A stretch of DNA of 10,415 nt, from NCBI GenBank assembly GCA_003024985.2, contig PXIH01S0027046.1; one strand, written 5' to 3'. The translations under genes and the position numbers were made by a program. The notes beneath the pieces were generated by a model. That model was not told the DNA's origin. It did no database searches and was given only the letters and a program-made list of their open reading frames with translations. Within the stretch, counting starts at the first letter, position 1, and the number at the start of each line of letters is the position of its first letter. Positions 1 to 8,180 of this stretch are shown here, piece by piece. The stretch comes from Euperipatoides rowelli (lineage: Eukaryota > Onychophora > Udeonychophora > Euonychophora > Peripatopsidae).

Positions 1-830
1 TAGTCTTATAAATAAATAATTTCTAGGTCATGTGCTTTTTCAACTATTTTGAATGTCAAATTATTTTCCCAGGTTAACTTTTAGATATAAAAAAAATTGG
101 ATGAAAAATAATTTTAACATTCCAATTTATCAGATATTTTATTAAATTTTCATATTCATAGATGAGTTAAAAAGCTAGTACCTAAGGTTATAGCCTACAG
201 TATGCCTAATCTTAAAAAGGCGACTTCCGGCCACTGGTTCCTATGCATTTACCGATTCCGGGTAATTGCCGAGTACTGAAAATTTAGCTGGGTAACCGGA
301 TAATTGCCTAGTACTCGGTGCATCACTAATTATGAAAGAATTTATTATTTGGAATATAAAGTATTATTTGCTGTTATTGAATAGGCCTATATTTATTATT
401 GAATACAGTTAATTTTTTGAAATGTGGAAATGATTATTGATTAGCCTCTCTACTGCAAGTTCTAATATAATTTTTTCAGGCTGGAGAGTTTTTTTTTTTA
501 ATTCAAAATATTAAGACTATCGTTTTTCATATCATATGTAGTTTGTAACTAGGCTACTGTATTTAGAAATGCATTTTATTGTTGTGGTTCTATTAAAAAC
601 TAGATAACTCGAGAAAATTTCCCATAGAAATTTTTTTAGTAGGCCTATAGCATCTTTTATAAAAAAAAATCTTAATATTTCCTTTTTTAGCAATATAAAA
701 ACATTAAAAAATAGTCTGCTTTTGGATATATTTTCCCAAATAAATAGGTGGTTAAGAGTAAGACTGTCAAATAGGATTCCAAACGGCTCTATAAATCAAT
801 ATTTGGTTGGAGTCTTCTTACATCGCTTCA
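1..830. other. AT-rich intergenic flank, no gene seen
   Basis: This stretch is AT-rich with stops in all frames and several homopolymer runs, for example T runs near 489-500 and an A run near 660-668. It contains two exact copies of the palindrome TAGGCCTA (382-389 and 640-647) and a GC-richer repeat cluster listed separately. A TTTATT at 575-580 reads as AATAAA on the minus strand and lies about 250 bases beyond the stop of the minus-strand frame at 831-1178. AATAAA is common by chance in DNA of this composition, so I do not call it a polyadenylation signal. I see no coding or RNA gene here. Confidence 0.6.
258..318. repeat. GC-richer direct plus inverted short repeat cluster
   Basis: Two 20-base units at 258-277 and 296-315 match at 18 of 20 positions (CCGGGTAATTGCC then GAGTACT, versus CCGGATAATTGCC then TAGTACT), with a 38-base period. 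The 9-mer CCGAGTACT at 269-277 is also the exact reverse complement of AGTACTCGG at 310-318, so the cluster could fold into a stem with a 32-base loop. It stands out as GC-rich within AT-rich DNA. It could be a fragment of a satellite or of a small terminal-inverted-repeat element; I do not recognise the family. Confidence 0.7.
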
Positions 831-1178
831 TTATTTTCTAACATGTCTCTTCTTCCTTGATTCTCCATTTTCCTTTGTTCTTCCTGTAGATGAATATTTG
901 AAGTCTTCTTCCTCATCTTCTAATATTAGTCCATGATTCTTCCTTGCTTCTCCATTTTCCTTTGTTGTTCTTGTAGATGAATATTTGAAGTCTTCATCTT
1001 CTAATATCTGTCCATTTTTCTTTAATTCTCTATTTTCCTTTGTTTTTCCTGTAGACTCGCAATTCGCATATATACCAATTTCTCCATCTATCATTTTCCT
1101 TATTCCGATTATAAATGTAAAATTCCTCTCCATAAATAGCCTACTATTTTCTATTCTTTCTAAGTTGAGACGAGACAC
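831..1178 (-). CDS. Possible minus-strand exon or degenerate coding repeat, unknown product
   Basis: An open frame of about 115 codons runs from a GTG at 1178 to a TAA at 831-833. A stop lies directly upstream of the GTG, so the frame has no ATG at its beginning. The first ATG would be residue 16, or the frame could be an internal exon entered through the AG-rich acceptor-like sequence around 1179-1190. The product is very charged: after a hydrophobic N-terminal third it carries three imperfect copies of a Lys/Glu-rich unit with cores TKENRELKK, TKENGEARK and TKENGESRK, two followed by an acidic ILEDE...DFKYSS segment. Both repeat periods (87 and 78 bases) are multiples of three, which is mildly suggestive of past coding constraint. 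I recognise no family. A non-coding minisatellite that happens to be open is equally possible. Confidence 0.2.
   Translation of the reverse strand: MSRLNLERIENSRLFMERNFTFIIGIRKMIDGEIGIYANCESTGKTKENRELKKNGQILEDEDFKYSSTRTTKENGEARKNHGLILEDEEEDFKYSSTGRTKENGESRKKRHVRK
846..1056. repeat. Imperfect tandem repeat, about 2.4 units of 87 and 78 bases
   Basis: The core CTCCATTTTCCTTTGTT recurs at 863 and 950, and in altered form (CTCTATTTTCC) at 1028. It is followed each time by a CTGTAGA or TTGTAGA step, and in the first two units by ATGAATATTTGAAGTCTTC and TCTTCTAATAT. The period changes from 87 to 78 bases, a 9-base difference, and the third unit decays after about 1056. On the plus strand the tract is pyrimidine-rich; on the minus strand it encodes the Lys/Glu-rich repeats of the frame at 831-1178. 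Confidence 0.8.
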
Positions 1179-1995
1179 CTACTAAATAAAGCATCTTGCA
1201 GTTATTATATTTCACTGTAATTGTCTCAGGTCTTGGCTACTGCGATGATGTTTGGGGAGACTGTGGTTTAGCATTGTCAAGAAAACACAAGGGGCTTTTT
1301 AACTTAATGGCCAGATGATTATTATTTGGTTAGGGCCTTTCTCATGACATGTCAATTCTGGGTTGGCAAAGACTAGAATAATAAAATTTTATTATAGGGC
1401 CTATACCGTAACATTAATTTTGAAAAGTCTAAATGATTTGGCCTCGACAAAAAAATATTTATTATCCAATAATGATGTTAGTAGTAAAATAAGTCAAAAA
1501 TCAAAAGCTAATTTCATGGTTAAACGTGGCAAAGCAGCTCCAAGGCGCCAGAGCTTTAAGGCAGCCAGATTATAAAATGTTCTGGTATGTCAGTAAGACG
1601 CAAAATTTATACAAATTTTACTAAGAGACAAAAATCTTTCAATATAGGCTTTTATTTAACTTGCTGTAACTATAGTCTAAATTTATATTTACATTTTAAA
1701 ATTACGGTGCGGTGAANTATTTTTTATACCAATTTATATTTCGTAAATTGTTTTATTTATTTAATATATAGTAGGCTATATCTATATTTTATTAAAGTAT
1801 TGGTGAAGTTTTGGATTTTAATAAATATCCAATGTCCTACATCCAAAGCTCAACTGTGAATTTGCATACCGTAATTATAAATTAATTCCAAATTGTACAA
1901 CTTTTAATAACTTTATACCAGGAACCCCTTGCATCTACAAGAGTATTATAGACCAATGATTTATGCATTTACTATTCAAAAATAAATTAATTTCA
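1179..1995. other. AT-rich flank upstream of the LINE, no gene seen
   Basis: I find no ATG-initiated open frame of useful length, no RNA gene and no element terminus except the candidate target-site copy at 1988-1995. A plus-strand open stretch at 1363-1575 begins at TTG, ends in a basic tail and has no recognisable domain, so I do not call it. One ambiguous base (N) sits at 1717 within a GGTGCGGTGAA context. Composition changes just after 1995, where GC-richer sequence begins; I read that as the LINE 5' end. Confidence 0.55.
1988..1995. repeat. Candidate 5' target-site duplication
   Basis: TAATTTCA here recurs exactly at 8240-8247, three bases after the A13 tail of the LINE. The base composition rises in GC immediately to the right. 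An 8-base match in AT-rich DNA can arise by chance, so this is a proposal. Confidence 0.35.
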
Positions 1996-2178
1996 CTTGG
2001 TGATTGGGTGGCGTGGTGAACAGGTCGTCTGTTCACTATTGATACGTTATGCAGTTGCTTCTATTGCGGCGTCGTTGATGTATGGAAATTTGGTTTGAAA
2101 TTTTGAATATTATTATGCAGGTGTAGAGTCTGTTGAAAGTAAGAGTTATAGTCAATTAAAAGTAATTTTAAAGGAAAA
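1996..2178 (+). other. Probable LINE 5' leader with a small hairpin
   Basis: These bases lie between the candidate target site and the ORF1 start and are GC-richer than the flank (GGTGGCGTGGTG, TTGCGGCGTCGTTG). GTGAACAG at 2016-2023 pairs perfectly with CTGTTCAC at 2029-2036 across a 5-base loop. LINE leaders often carry an internal promoter, but I see no recognisable promoter motif. Confidence 0.4.
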
Positions 2179-3209
2179 ATGTATTCTCCTCAGCTGTCTC
2201 AATTAACGTCTGAATTTTTCAAGTCAGAGAAAGTGGTAAGGGCTTCTAATGAGTTTAGTTTTTGGAAGTCGGCACTTATTGACTTATTAGTGGAAGGCGC
2301 CATTATTCTAACTGTGCACTAACCTTAACTAACTGTGCAGTTAGTTAAGGTTAGTGCAAGTGATATATTTAATTATATAATCTCAATAGAGTTAATTAAT
2401 TCTTTAGCACAATTTTATACAATGCCTAATGGTAAATTTTATTTCATAAAATTTAATAACTCTGCCTCTTGTGAACTATTTAGTCAAAGATGTTATAGAA
2501 AATAAGTTTATTCTTATTATTAAAAGAGAAATGGAGTCAAAGCTTGTTCAAGTAGTAATTGATAGTCTCCCTGCACTGACAATTAGAGAGGAGCTACCTA
2601 CTGCGCTTAATAACATTGCAGAATTAGTTAACGTAATACCGAAGTATATCAATCTCCCTGATTGGACAGAGTTTGAAACTTCTCCTGTAAAAGTGGAAAT
2701 TTCTTTTTTACCTAATATGACTAAAGAAGATATTCCCATTTCATTTCGTCGGAATAATGTTTCAAGATATTTTATTAAAACAAAGGGGTATAGGCCCTAT
2801 ATGTTTTAAATGTAAGGTTAAAGGCCACTTTGCACGTCATTGTGAACTGAAGTTATGTACAAGTTGCAAGAAATTTGTAGGAAAGACAAAGACTCATAAT
2901 GTGATAAATCTTTTGCAGCTGTACTTCAAGTGGATCAAAAAGCTTTTGATTCACTAATTCATGACAGTCATAAAAGAAGAGAATTTTTGAAAACTACTCA
3001 GATGGATACTGATGAAGGTTCTAATGACCATCTTACTTATAATGCGGAGAGTGAAGAGTTGACAAATTATCACTAATGGGTTCCTATCTATGCAGAGGAA
3101 AAGTGAGAATTTACAGAAGCATGATTTGGGGAATTTAAATGAATTGAATAGTAATTTGGAAGGAATAATTAAAAAACCCAAGTTAGAAGTTTCTTCCAAA
3201 AACACTTAA
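2179..3209 (+). pseudogene. LINE ORF1 (gag-like nucleic-acid-binding protein), broken
   Basis: In live LINEs ORF1 encodes an RNA-binding protein that packages the element RNA. The reading starts at ATG 2179 (MYSPQLSQLTSEFF) and stays in one frame to TAA 2503-2505, except for two stops that lie inside a 21-base palindromic insertion near 2319-2339. The sense then moves to the frame of 2471-2809 (INLPDWTEFETSPVKVEIS), shifts again within 2757-2809 and continues through a zinc knuckle at 2802-2843. That knuckle is CFKCKVKGHFARHC, a perfect C-X2-C-X4-H-X4-C. A second cysteine pair follows at 2856-2897 (CTSC then TKTH), a degenerate second knuckle. Another shift near 2898 leads to CDKSFAAVLQVDQ and an acidic stretch ending at TAA 3074. 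A last frame, rich in Lys, Asn and Glu, ends at TAA 3207. At least four frameshifts make it non-functional. The knuckle supports a LINE gag; a retroviral gag is unlikely because no LTR, protease or integrase is present. Confidence 0.8.
2315..2358. repeat. Perfect 21-bp inverted repeat with 2-base loop in ORF1
   Basis: Bases 2315-2335 and 2338-2358 are exact reverse complements separated by TG. The 11-mer CTAACTGTGCA also occurs twice as a direct repeat (2308-2318 and 2329-2339), 21 bases apart. Removing one 21-base period (for example 2319-2339) removes both in-frame stops, keeps the ORF1 frame and leaves no palindrome. I infer a secondary in-frame insertion, as made by template switching onto the complementary strand. 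Confidence 0.9.
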
Positions 3210-3224
3210 TTAGTTGTTTATATT

Positions 3225-4773
3225 GTGGCTCTATTACTGGCCTCAATCAACGTGAAAGGCCTAAACTCGAAGTTTAAGGCGAATAATTTATTACATCACC
3301 TAATTAAATTTGATATTGATATACTGTAGCTAACATCCAAGAAACAAGATTGCAAAAAAATTCTATACAATAATTTAATAAATTTACTAAACATTATGAT
3401 CTAATTATTGGCTCATCTAATTCTGGTCAGGGAGGGGGTAAGGAAAAATGGAGGAGCAATAAGTATTCAGCCGATATTTGTATCAGAGAGACTAATATTA
3501 TCGTCTTTAGTAATGGCTGGGCAATATATATGGTTATAATCAGATTGTCCTAAATAAACATCTTATTCAGGAAATGGTGGATAGATTGGACTTATTACGT
3601 TGTCCATTAATCATCTCTGGTGACTTTAATATACATAACATTGCCTCATTGCCTTTTTTTAATAAATTTTTAATCAGGAAAAATCTTATTGATGTTGCAG
3701 TAGTAATGGTAAATAAGACCAAGTTAACCTTATGAATAATAGAACATCATCAATCATTGACTATGTCTTTACTGAATCAGTGCTTGCTTTTCAGTCTTCA
3801 TTTGAAATTTATACAGTTGACTTCACCGATCAGACTAATTGTGTATTCCCATTAAATGTTAATAGTGGAATTTTAATGCCTATTAGAGTAATTAACAAAC
3901 AAAGATGTCTCAGTGTAGTTCCTCCAGATTTTCTATAATCCATTAATGATTACATGGAAATATATACCATTTTGATGTTTGCTGTTCAACCTTACTTAAT
4001 TCAGTTTCATGTTTACAAAGAGGCCAAATTGCGAGTTATACAGTATCTTTCTAAGAGAGCTGGTAATTATGTATTCCATCGAAATAAAGAAGTTGGTGAA
4101 ATATAAAAGCAACTCATGGCTCTGGATACAATTCTAATCACTGATTTAGCAGCTATTGATGCTTTAAAAAAACAACTAAGTAACCTACTTTATCTCAAAT
4201 CCAGGCGAGACATGATTGTTTCGTATATTTTTTATTCCGAAACTTTTGTCAATAATGTTGATGGGTTGAAAAGCTTTTAAAAATTGGATTATTTCAGAAA
4301 ATGCCAGCATCTAATATCAATGTTATCAAACATAAAGAAATAATTTTTTATTATGATGACGCTTTCTATGTAATATGGAGCAGTTTATTTAAATCTTTTA
4401 ATAATGGTTCTCAGTTGGTTACTAGTTTCTGGCTAAAGGAAGCTCTAAATTCAACAAGCTGGTGTCCTGAATTTAACTTTATTGCTGATACAGAAATGAT
4501 AGTTTGTGCGCTGGACAAATGCAGAGTTAAAGTAGCTGGAGGTCCTGATTGAGTGTCTGTACCTGTGATGAAGAGGTTCTCTCATTTGTGGATTCCACTG
4601 TTGATACATTTATTTAACAAACTGTTGAACAAAGTATATTTTAAGCAATCTTTGAGGTGTATTTAGTATTAAAGTTAAACCTAGGCAAGGTATTACATTG
4701 GAGCCTCTAATTGAAATGTTACGCCCAATAAGTTTGTCCAATTTAGATGCAAAAATATTTTCCAGGATATTGT
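3225..4773 (+). pseudogene. LINE ORF2, first copy: endonuclease to early reverse transcriptase, truncated
   Basis: ORF2 normally nicks the target DNA and reverse-transcribes the element RNA there. The frame entering the endonuclease is open from after the ORF1 stop at 3207 and is the same frame. GTG at 3225 is probably a mutated ATG (then ALLLASINVKGLNSKF). Endonuclease motifs follow: a stop at 3327-3329, the shifted IQETRL, GSSNSGQGGG, GDFN at 3619-3630 (ISGDFNIH, in an open frame), SSIIDYVFTES at about 3747-3779, and DFTDQTN where family members have an Asp-His pair. That last motif is damaged by a small deletion relative to the second copy. Then come the linker and the first RT blocks (ALDKCRVKVAGGPD, ended by TGA at 4550), FSHLWIPLLIHLFNKLLN, and RPISLSNLDAKIF in yet another frame. 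The copy stops at the N at 4774. Private lesions include a TAA after DFL, a stop after GEI, and roughly 10- and 17-base deletions in the endonuclease. Confidence 0.85.
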
Positions 4774-4876
4774 NCAGAAAAGGACAGTGTTAGAAAAATT
4801 CATTAATTATATCACGTAATATGAAAAACTTTGGTGCGCGGTATTACCCGCTGCGCGGTATTCCCCCCAATTCCCC
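4774..4876. other. Junction between ORF2 copies, starting with an ambiguous base
   Basis: The first ORF2 copy ends at 4773, the next base is N (4774), and the second copy begins at 4877 (TACTGGCCTC, matching 3235). The intervening 102 bases match neither ORF1 nor any other part of the LINE by eye. They begin A-rich and end GC- and C-rich, with a 17-base doublet at 4835-4868. They may be host or foreign sequence, filler DNA of a rearrangement, or a contig end joined at the N. Confidence 0.7.
4835..4868. repeat. 17-base GC-rich tandem doublet
   Basis: TGCGCGGTATTACCCGC (4835-4851) is followed directly by TGCGCGGTATTCCCCCC (4852-4868), a 15 of 17 match. It is by far the most GC-rich spot in the window and lies only in the junction between the two ORF2 copies. 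I do not recognise it. Confidence 0.8.
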
Positions 4877-7800
4877 TACTGGCCTCAATCAACATGAAAG
4901 GCCTAAACTTGAGGTTTAAGGCAAATAATTTATTACATCACCTAATTAAATTTGATATTGATATACTGTAGCTAATATCCAAGAAACAAGATTGAAAAAA
5001 AATTATATTAATAAACAATTTAAAAAATTCACTAAATATTAGGATCTAATTATTGGCTCATCTAATTCTGGTCGGGAAAGGGTTATCACAGCTGTAAGGA
5101 AAAATGGAGGAGCAATAAGTATTCAGCCGATATTGTATCAGAGAGAGACTAATATTATCATCTTTAGTAATGGCTGGGCAATCAATAGTGTTAGTGAATA
5201 TATATGGTTATAATCAGATTGCCATAAATAAACATCTTATTCAGAAATGGTGGATAGATTGGACTTATTACGTTGTCCATTAATCATCTATGGTGACTTT
5301 AATATACATTACATTGCCTTTTTTTAATACATTTCTAATCAGGAAAAATCTTATTGATGTTGCGGTAGTTAATGGTAAACAAGACCAAGTTACCGTTATG
5401 AATAATTGGACGTCATCAATCATTAACTATGTCTTTACTGATTCAGTGCTTGCTTTTCAGTCGTCATTTGAAATTTATACAGTTGACTTTACCGTTCATA
5501 GATTAATTAAATGTGTATTCCCGTTAAATGTTAATAGTGGAATTTTAATGCATTATTAACAAACAAAGATGCCTCAATGTAGTTCCGCCTGATTTTCTAT
5601 ACTCCATTAATGATTATATGGAAATATATACCATTTTAAAGTTTGCTCTTCAACCTTACTTAATTCAGTTTCATGTTTACAAAGAGGCCAAATTGCGAGT
5701 TATACAGTATCTGTCTAAGAGAGCTGGTAATTATGTATTCCATCGAAATAAAGAAATTGGTGAAATAGAAAAACAACTCACGGCTCTTGATACAATTCTA
5801 GTCACTGATTTAGTAGAGCTATTGATGCTTTAAAAAAAATGACAACTTTATCTTAAATCCAGGCGAGACATGATTGTTTCGTGTATTTTTTATTCCGAAA
5901 CTTTTGTCAATAATGTTGATGCGGTTGAAAAACTTTTAAAAATTGGATTATTTCGGAAAATGCCAGCATCTAATATAATGTTATTAAACATAAAGAAATA
6001 ATTTATTATTATGATGAAGCTATCTATGTAATATGGAGCAGATTTATTTAAATCTTTTAATATGGAGCAGATTTATTTAAATCTTTTAATAATGGTCCTC
6101 AGTTGGTTAACTAGTTTCTGGCTAAAGGAAGCTCTAAATTCAGCAAGATGTCGTCCTGAATTTGATTTTATTGCTGATACAGAAATGATAGCTTATGCGC
6201 TGGACAAATGCAGAGTTAAAGTAGCTGGACGTCCTGATGGAGTGTCTGTACCTATGATGAAGAGGTTCTCTCATTTGTGGATTCCACTGTTGATACGTTT
6301 ATTTAACAAACTGTTGAACAAAGTATATTTTAAGCATGCAATCTTTGAGGTGTATTTAGTATTGAAAGTTAAACCTAGGCAAGGTATTACTTTGGAGCCT
6401 CCTTCGATTGAAATGTTACGCCCAATAAGTTTGTCCAATTTAGATGCAAAAATCTTTTCCAGGATATTGTATAAATATATTAAAGATAAAATTGTTGAAT
6501 CATTATGTAATGATCAATACAGAGCCCCGGGCTGTTTACTGTTTCATTATTTTTTTTTTAGCATTAACACATGTGCATGCTAATAAGAGGAAATTTAAAT
6601 ATTGTTGTTTCATGTTTTGTGATATTAGAGGAGCGTTTGATTCGGTTTCTCATCGCTTCCTCATTGGTCGTATTCTTACCTTATTTGGGCATTCTAATGT
6701 CACCATTGATCTAATCAATTATTTAACTAATAAATCAGTGTTATTGAATATTGGTAGAGACAAGTTCAGTCCCATTTAAATTAATGTTGAACTAGCCCAG
6801 GGCTCGGTATTGTCAACTTTGTTGTTTTGTCTATAAATAGATCCTTTGTTTTCGAGCAATAAGGGAGGTTGGGGGTGGGATCAAAATTAATGGGCTGGGT
6901 ATAGATATCGATTATAGCCAAAAATAGAGAAGTTCTAGATAGAATAATCGGAATAATTGATCAGTTTGGAATTGAAACGGGAACGGTATTAAATAAAAAT
7001 AAATCTGTAATTTACAATCCGCATAGTCAAAGGGTAATAAAGGGTTTGGGTAAGGTGTGTCCTTCTAAATTTATAGGAGTTCCTATCCTTTTGTGGGTCT
7101 TGAAATAGTCAGAATAGTTTCACATAAAATTGAACAGGTTTCACAAAATATAGCCTAATTGATCAATTAAAATTTAGACCCCTATCTACAGTATATCACA
7201 GAAGATTCAAATTATCAATATTTTTATTATACGGTACCTAAGTTTTTATATTTAAGTTTTCATACTGTATATCTCTTCTTAAGGGAACATTAAAAAGTTA
7301 ATAGTGATCTTTAACAAGTTTATATGGTATGGTAGATCACCGATTTCCAATAGGGTGGCATATCTTCCAATTAATATGGGTGGGTTAGGTCTTAATATAT
7401 ATAGCAAAATGTGGTCTCTCTTTATAACAATGCGTTACTTTTTTTAAATTTAGCTGTTCAAAGACAATGGGCATTAGAATTTGAGCCCACCGATACTCCG
7501 CCCCTCTTGGAAATCAGCCGTCAATGATCTTAAGATTAATACCTAAGGCTTCTTCCATGTAAAAATCTTTATATGTTTTTTTTTTATGTGATACTTATGG
7601 ATTAGATTTCCAGGGGAAGCTTTCTTATAAAATCTTTTGTATGCTTAGTGCAGATTTAGTTTTAAATGATGCTTATCGGTTTTTTATGAGGATGAAGAAA
7701 TTTAAAGTGTGGAAATTATCACGTCCTTCTAGTGTTAATTTTTTAATAAAACTGTTTTTTTATGTGCTTCCTTCCTCTGAATTTCTAATGGTGAGTTTTA

Positions 7801-8180
7801 GAATGTCATTATCCAATGAATGTGTATATTGCCGAAATTTGGAAGACACCAATCATATTCTATATGTATGTCCTTACTTTGAGGCAACTAGGCAATAGTT
7901 CCAGGTTACGTTTGGATTGAGAAGAATGCCGGTAAATACTAATCAATTGTTTGACTTGCTTGCAATATAGTACAATATGGAAAATAAGATGTTTGAAAAT
8001 TTTTAATGGGGAATTACTTGATTCAATATTTTCAGTTAAAAAGGCATTATGTATCGAGTTTTTCATGATCTAAACTATTGCTCTCCTGTGAACTTTACTT
8101 ACAAATGGAATTATAATTTATATGATAGAGATATCCCCGAATTGTTAAATTTTATTGTTAGGACTTGTGATGGAGTCTAA
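4877..8180 (+). pseudogene. LINE ORF2, second copy: endonuclease, reverse transcriptase, C-terminal zinc motif; broken
   Basis: This copy matches the first from nine bases inside ORF2 and then continues to the ORF2 end. The endonuclease shows INMKGLN, the same stop as copy one at 4969-4971, then IQETRL, RKNGGAISIQ, an intact VNIYGYNQ, GDFN at 5292-5303, a frameshift, SSIINYVFTDS, and DFTVHRLI (His kept, preceding Asp changed). The RT starts at ALDKCRVKVAGRPDG and reads RPISLSNLDAKIF (from 6419) and DQYRAPG. It shifts frame at T10 (6550-6559) into CDIRGAFDSVSH, which carries the first catalytic Asp at 6621, and later AQGSVLS at 6795-6815 between two stops. The Y-x-D-D box expected near 6900 is missing. 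Thumb and downstream blocks follow (NREVLDRIIGI, FIGVP, SNRVAYLPINMGGLGLN). A C-terminal C-X2-C-X7-H-X4-C motif lies at 7821-7871 (CVYCRNLEDTNHILYVC). The tail (LYDRDIPELLNFIVRTC) ends at TAA 8178 plus a second TAA. More than ten stops or shifts make it inactive. Confidence 0.88.
6029..6091. repeat. 29-bp tandem duplication in second ORF2 copy
   Basis: ATATGGAGCAGATTTATTTA and the following nine bases occur at 6031-6059 and again, perfectly, at 6060-6088, with a few extra matching bases on each side. The first ORF2 copy has the unit once (about 4373-4403). Because 29 is not a multiple of three, the duplication shifts the frame just upstream of the RT. Confidence 0.9.

Noticed and set aside
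985-1185. Plus-strand open frame of 66 codons
   Set aside because: It is the opposite-strand reading of the tandem repeat region, with no domain and strong Ser/Phe bias from the pyrimidine-rich repeat.
1363-1575. Plus-strand open frame of 70 codons with a basic C-terminus
   Set aside because: It begins at TTG, not ATG, has no recognisable motif, and I see no clear splice context. Chance is the simpler explanation.
2548-2739. Minus-strand open frame inside ORF1
   Set aside because: It is the antisense shadow of LINE ORF1, which reads sensibly on the plus strand.
2802-2897. Zinc knuckle as evidence of a retrovirus or LTR retrotransposon gag
   Set aside because: No LTRs, protease, RNase H or integrase were seen. 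ORF2 has an APE-type endonuclease and the element ends in poly(A), which is LINE organisation.
2954-3205. Minus-strand open frame of 83 codons over the ORF1 end
   Set aside because: It is the antisense shadow of the Lys/Glu/Asn-rich ORF1 tail and matches no family.
7860-8066. Minus-strand open frame over the ORF2 end
   Set aside because: It is antisense to the ORF2 C-terminal region, and the plus strand carries the recognisable zinc motif and tail.
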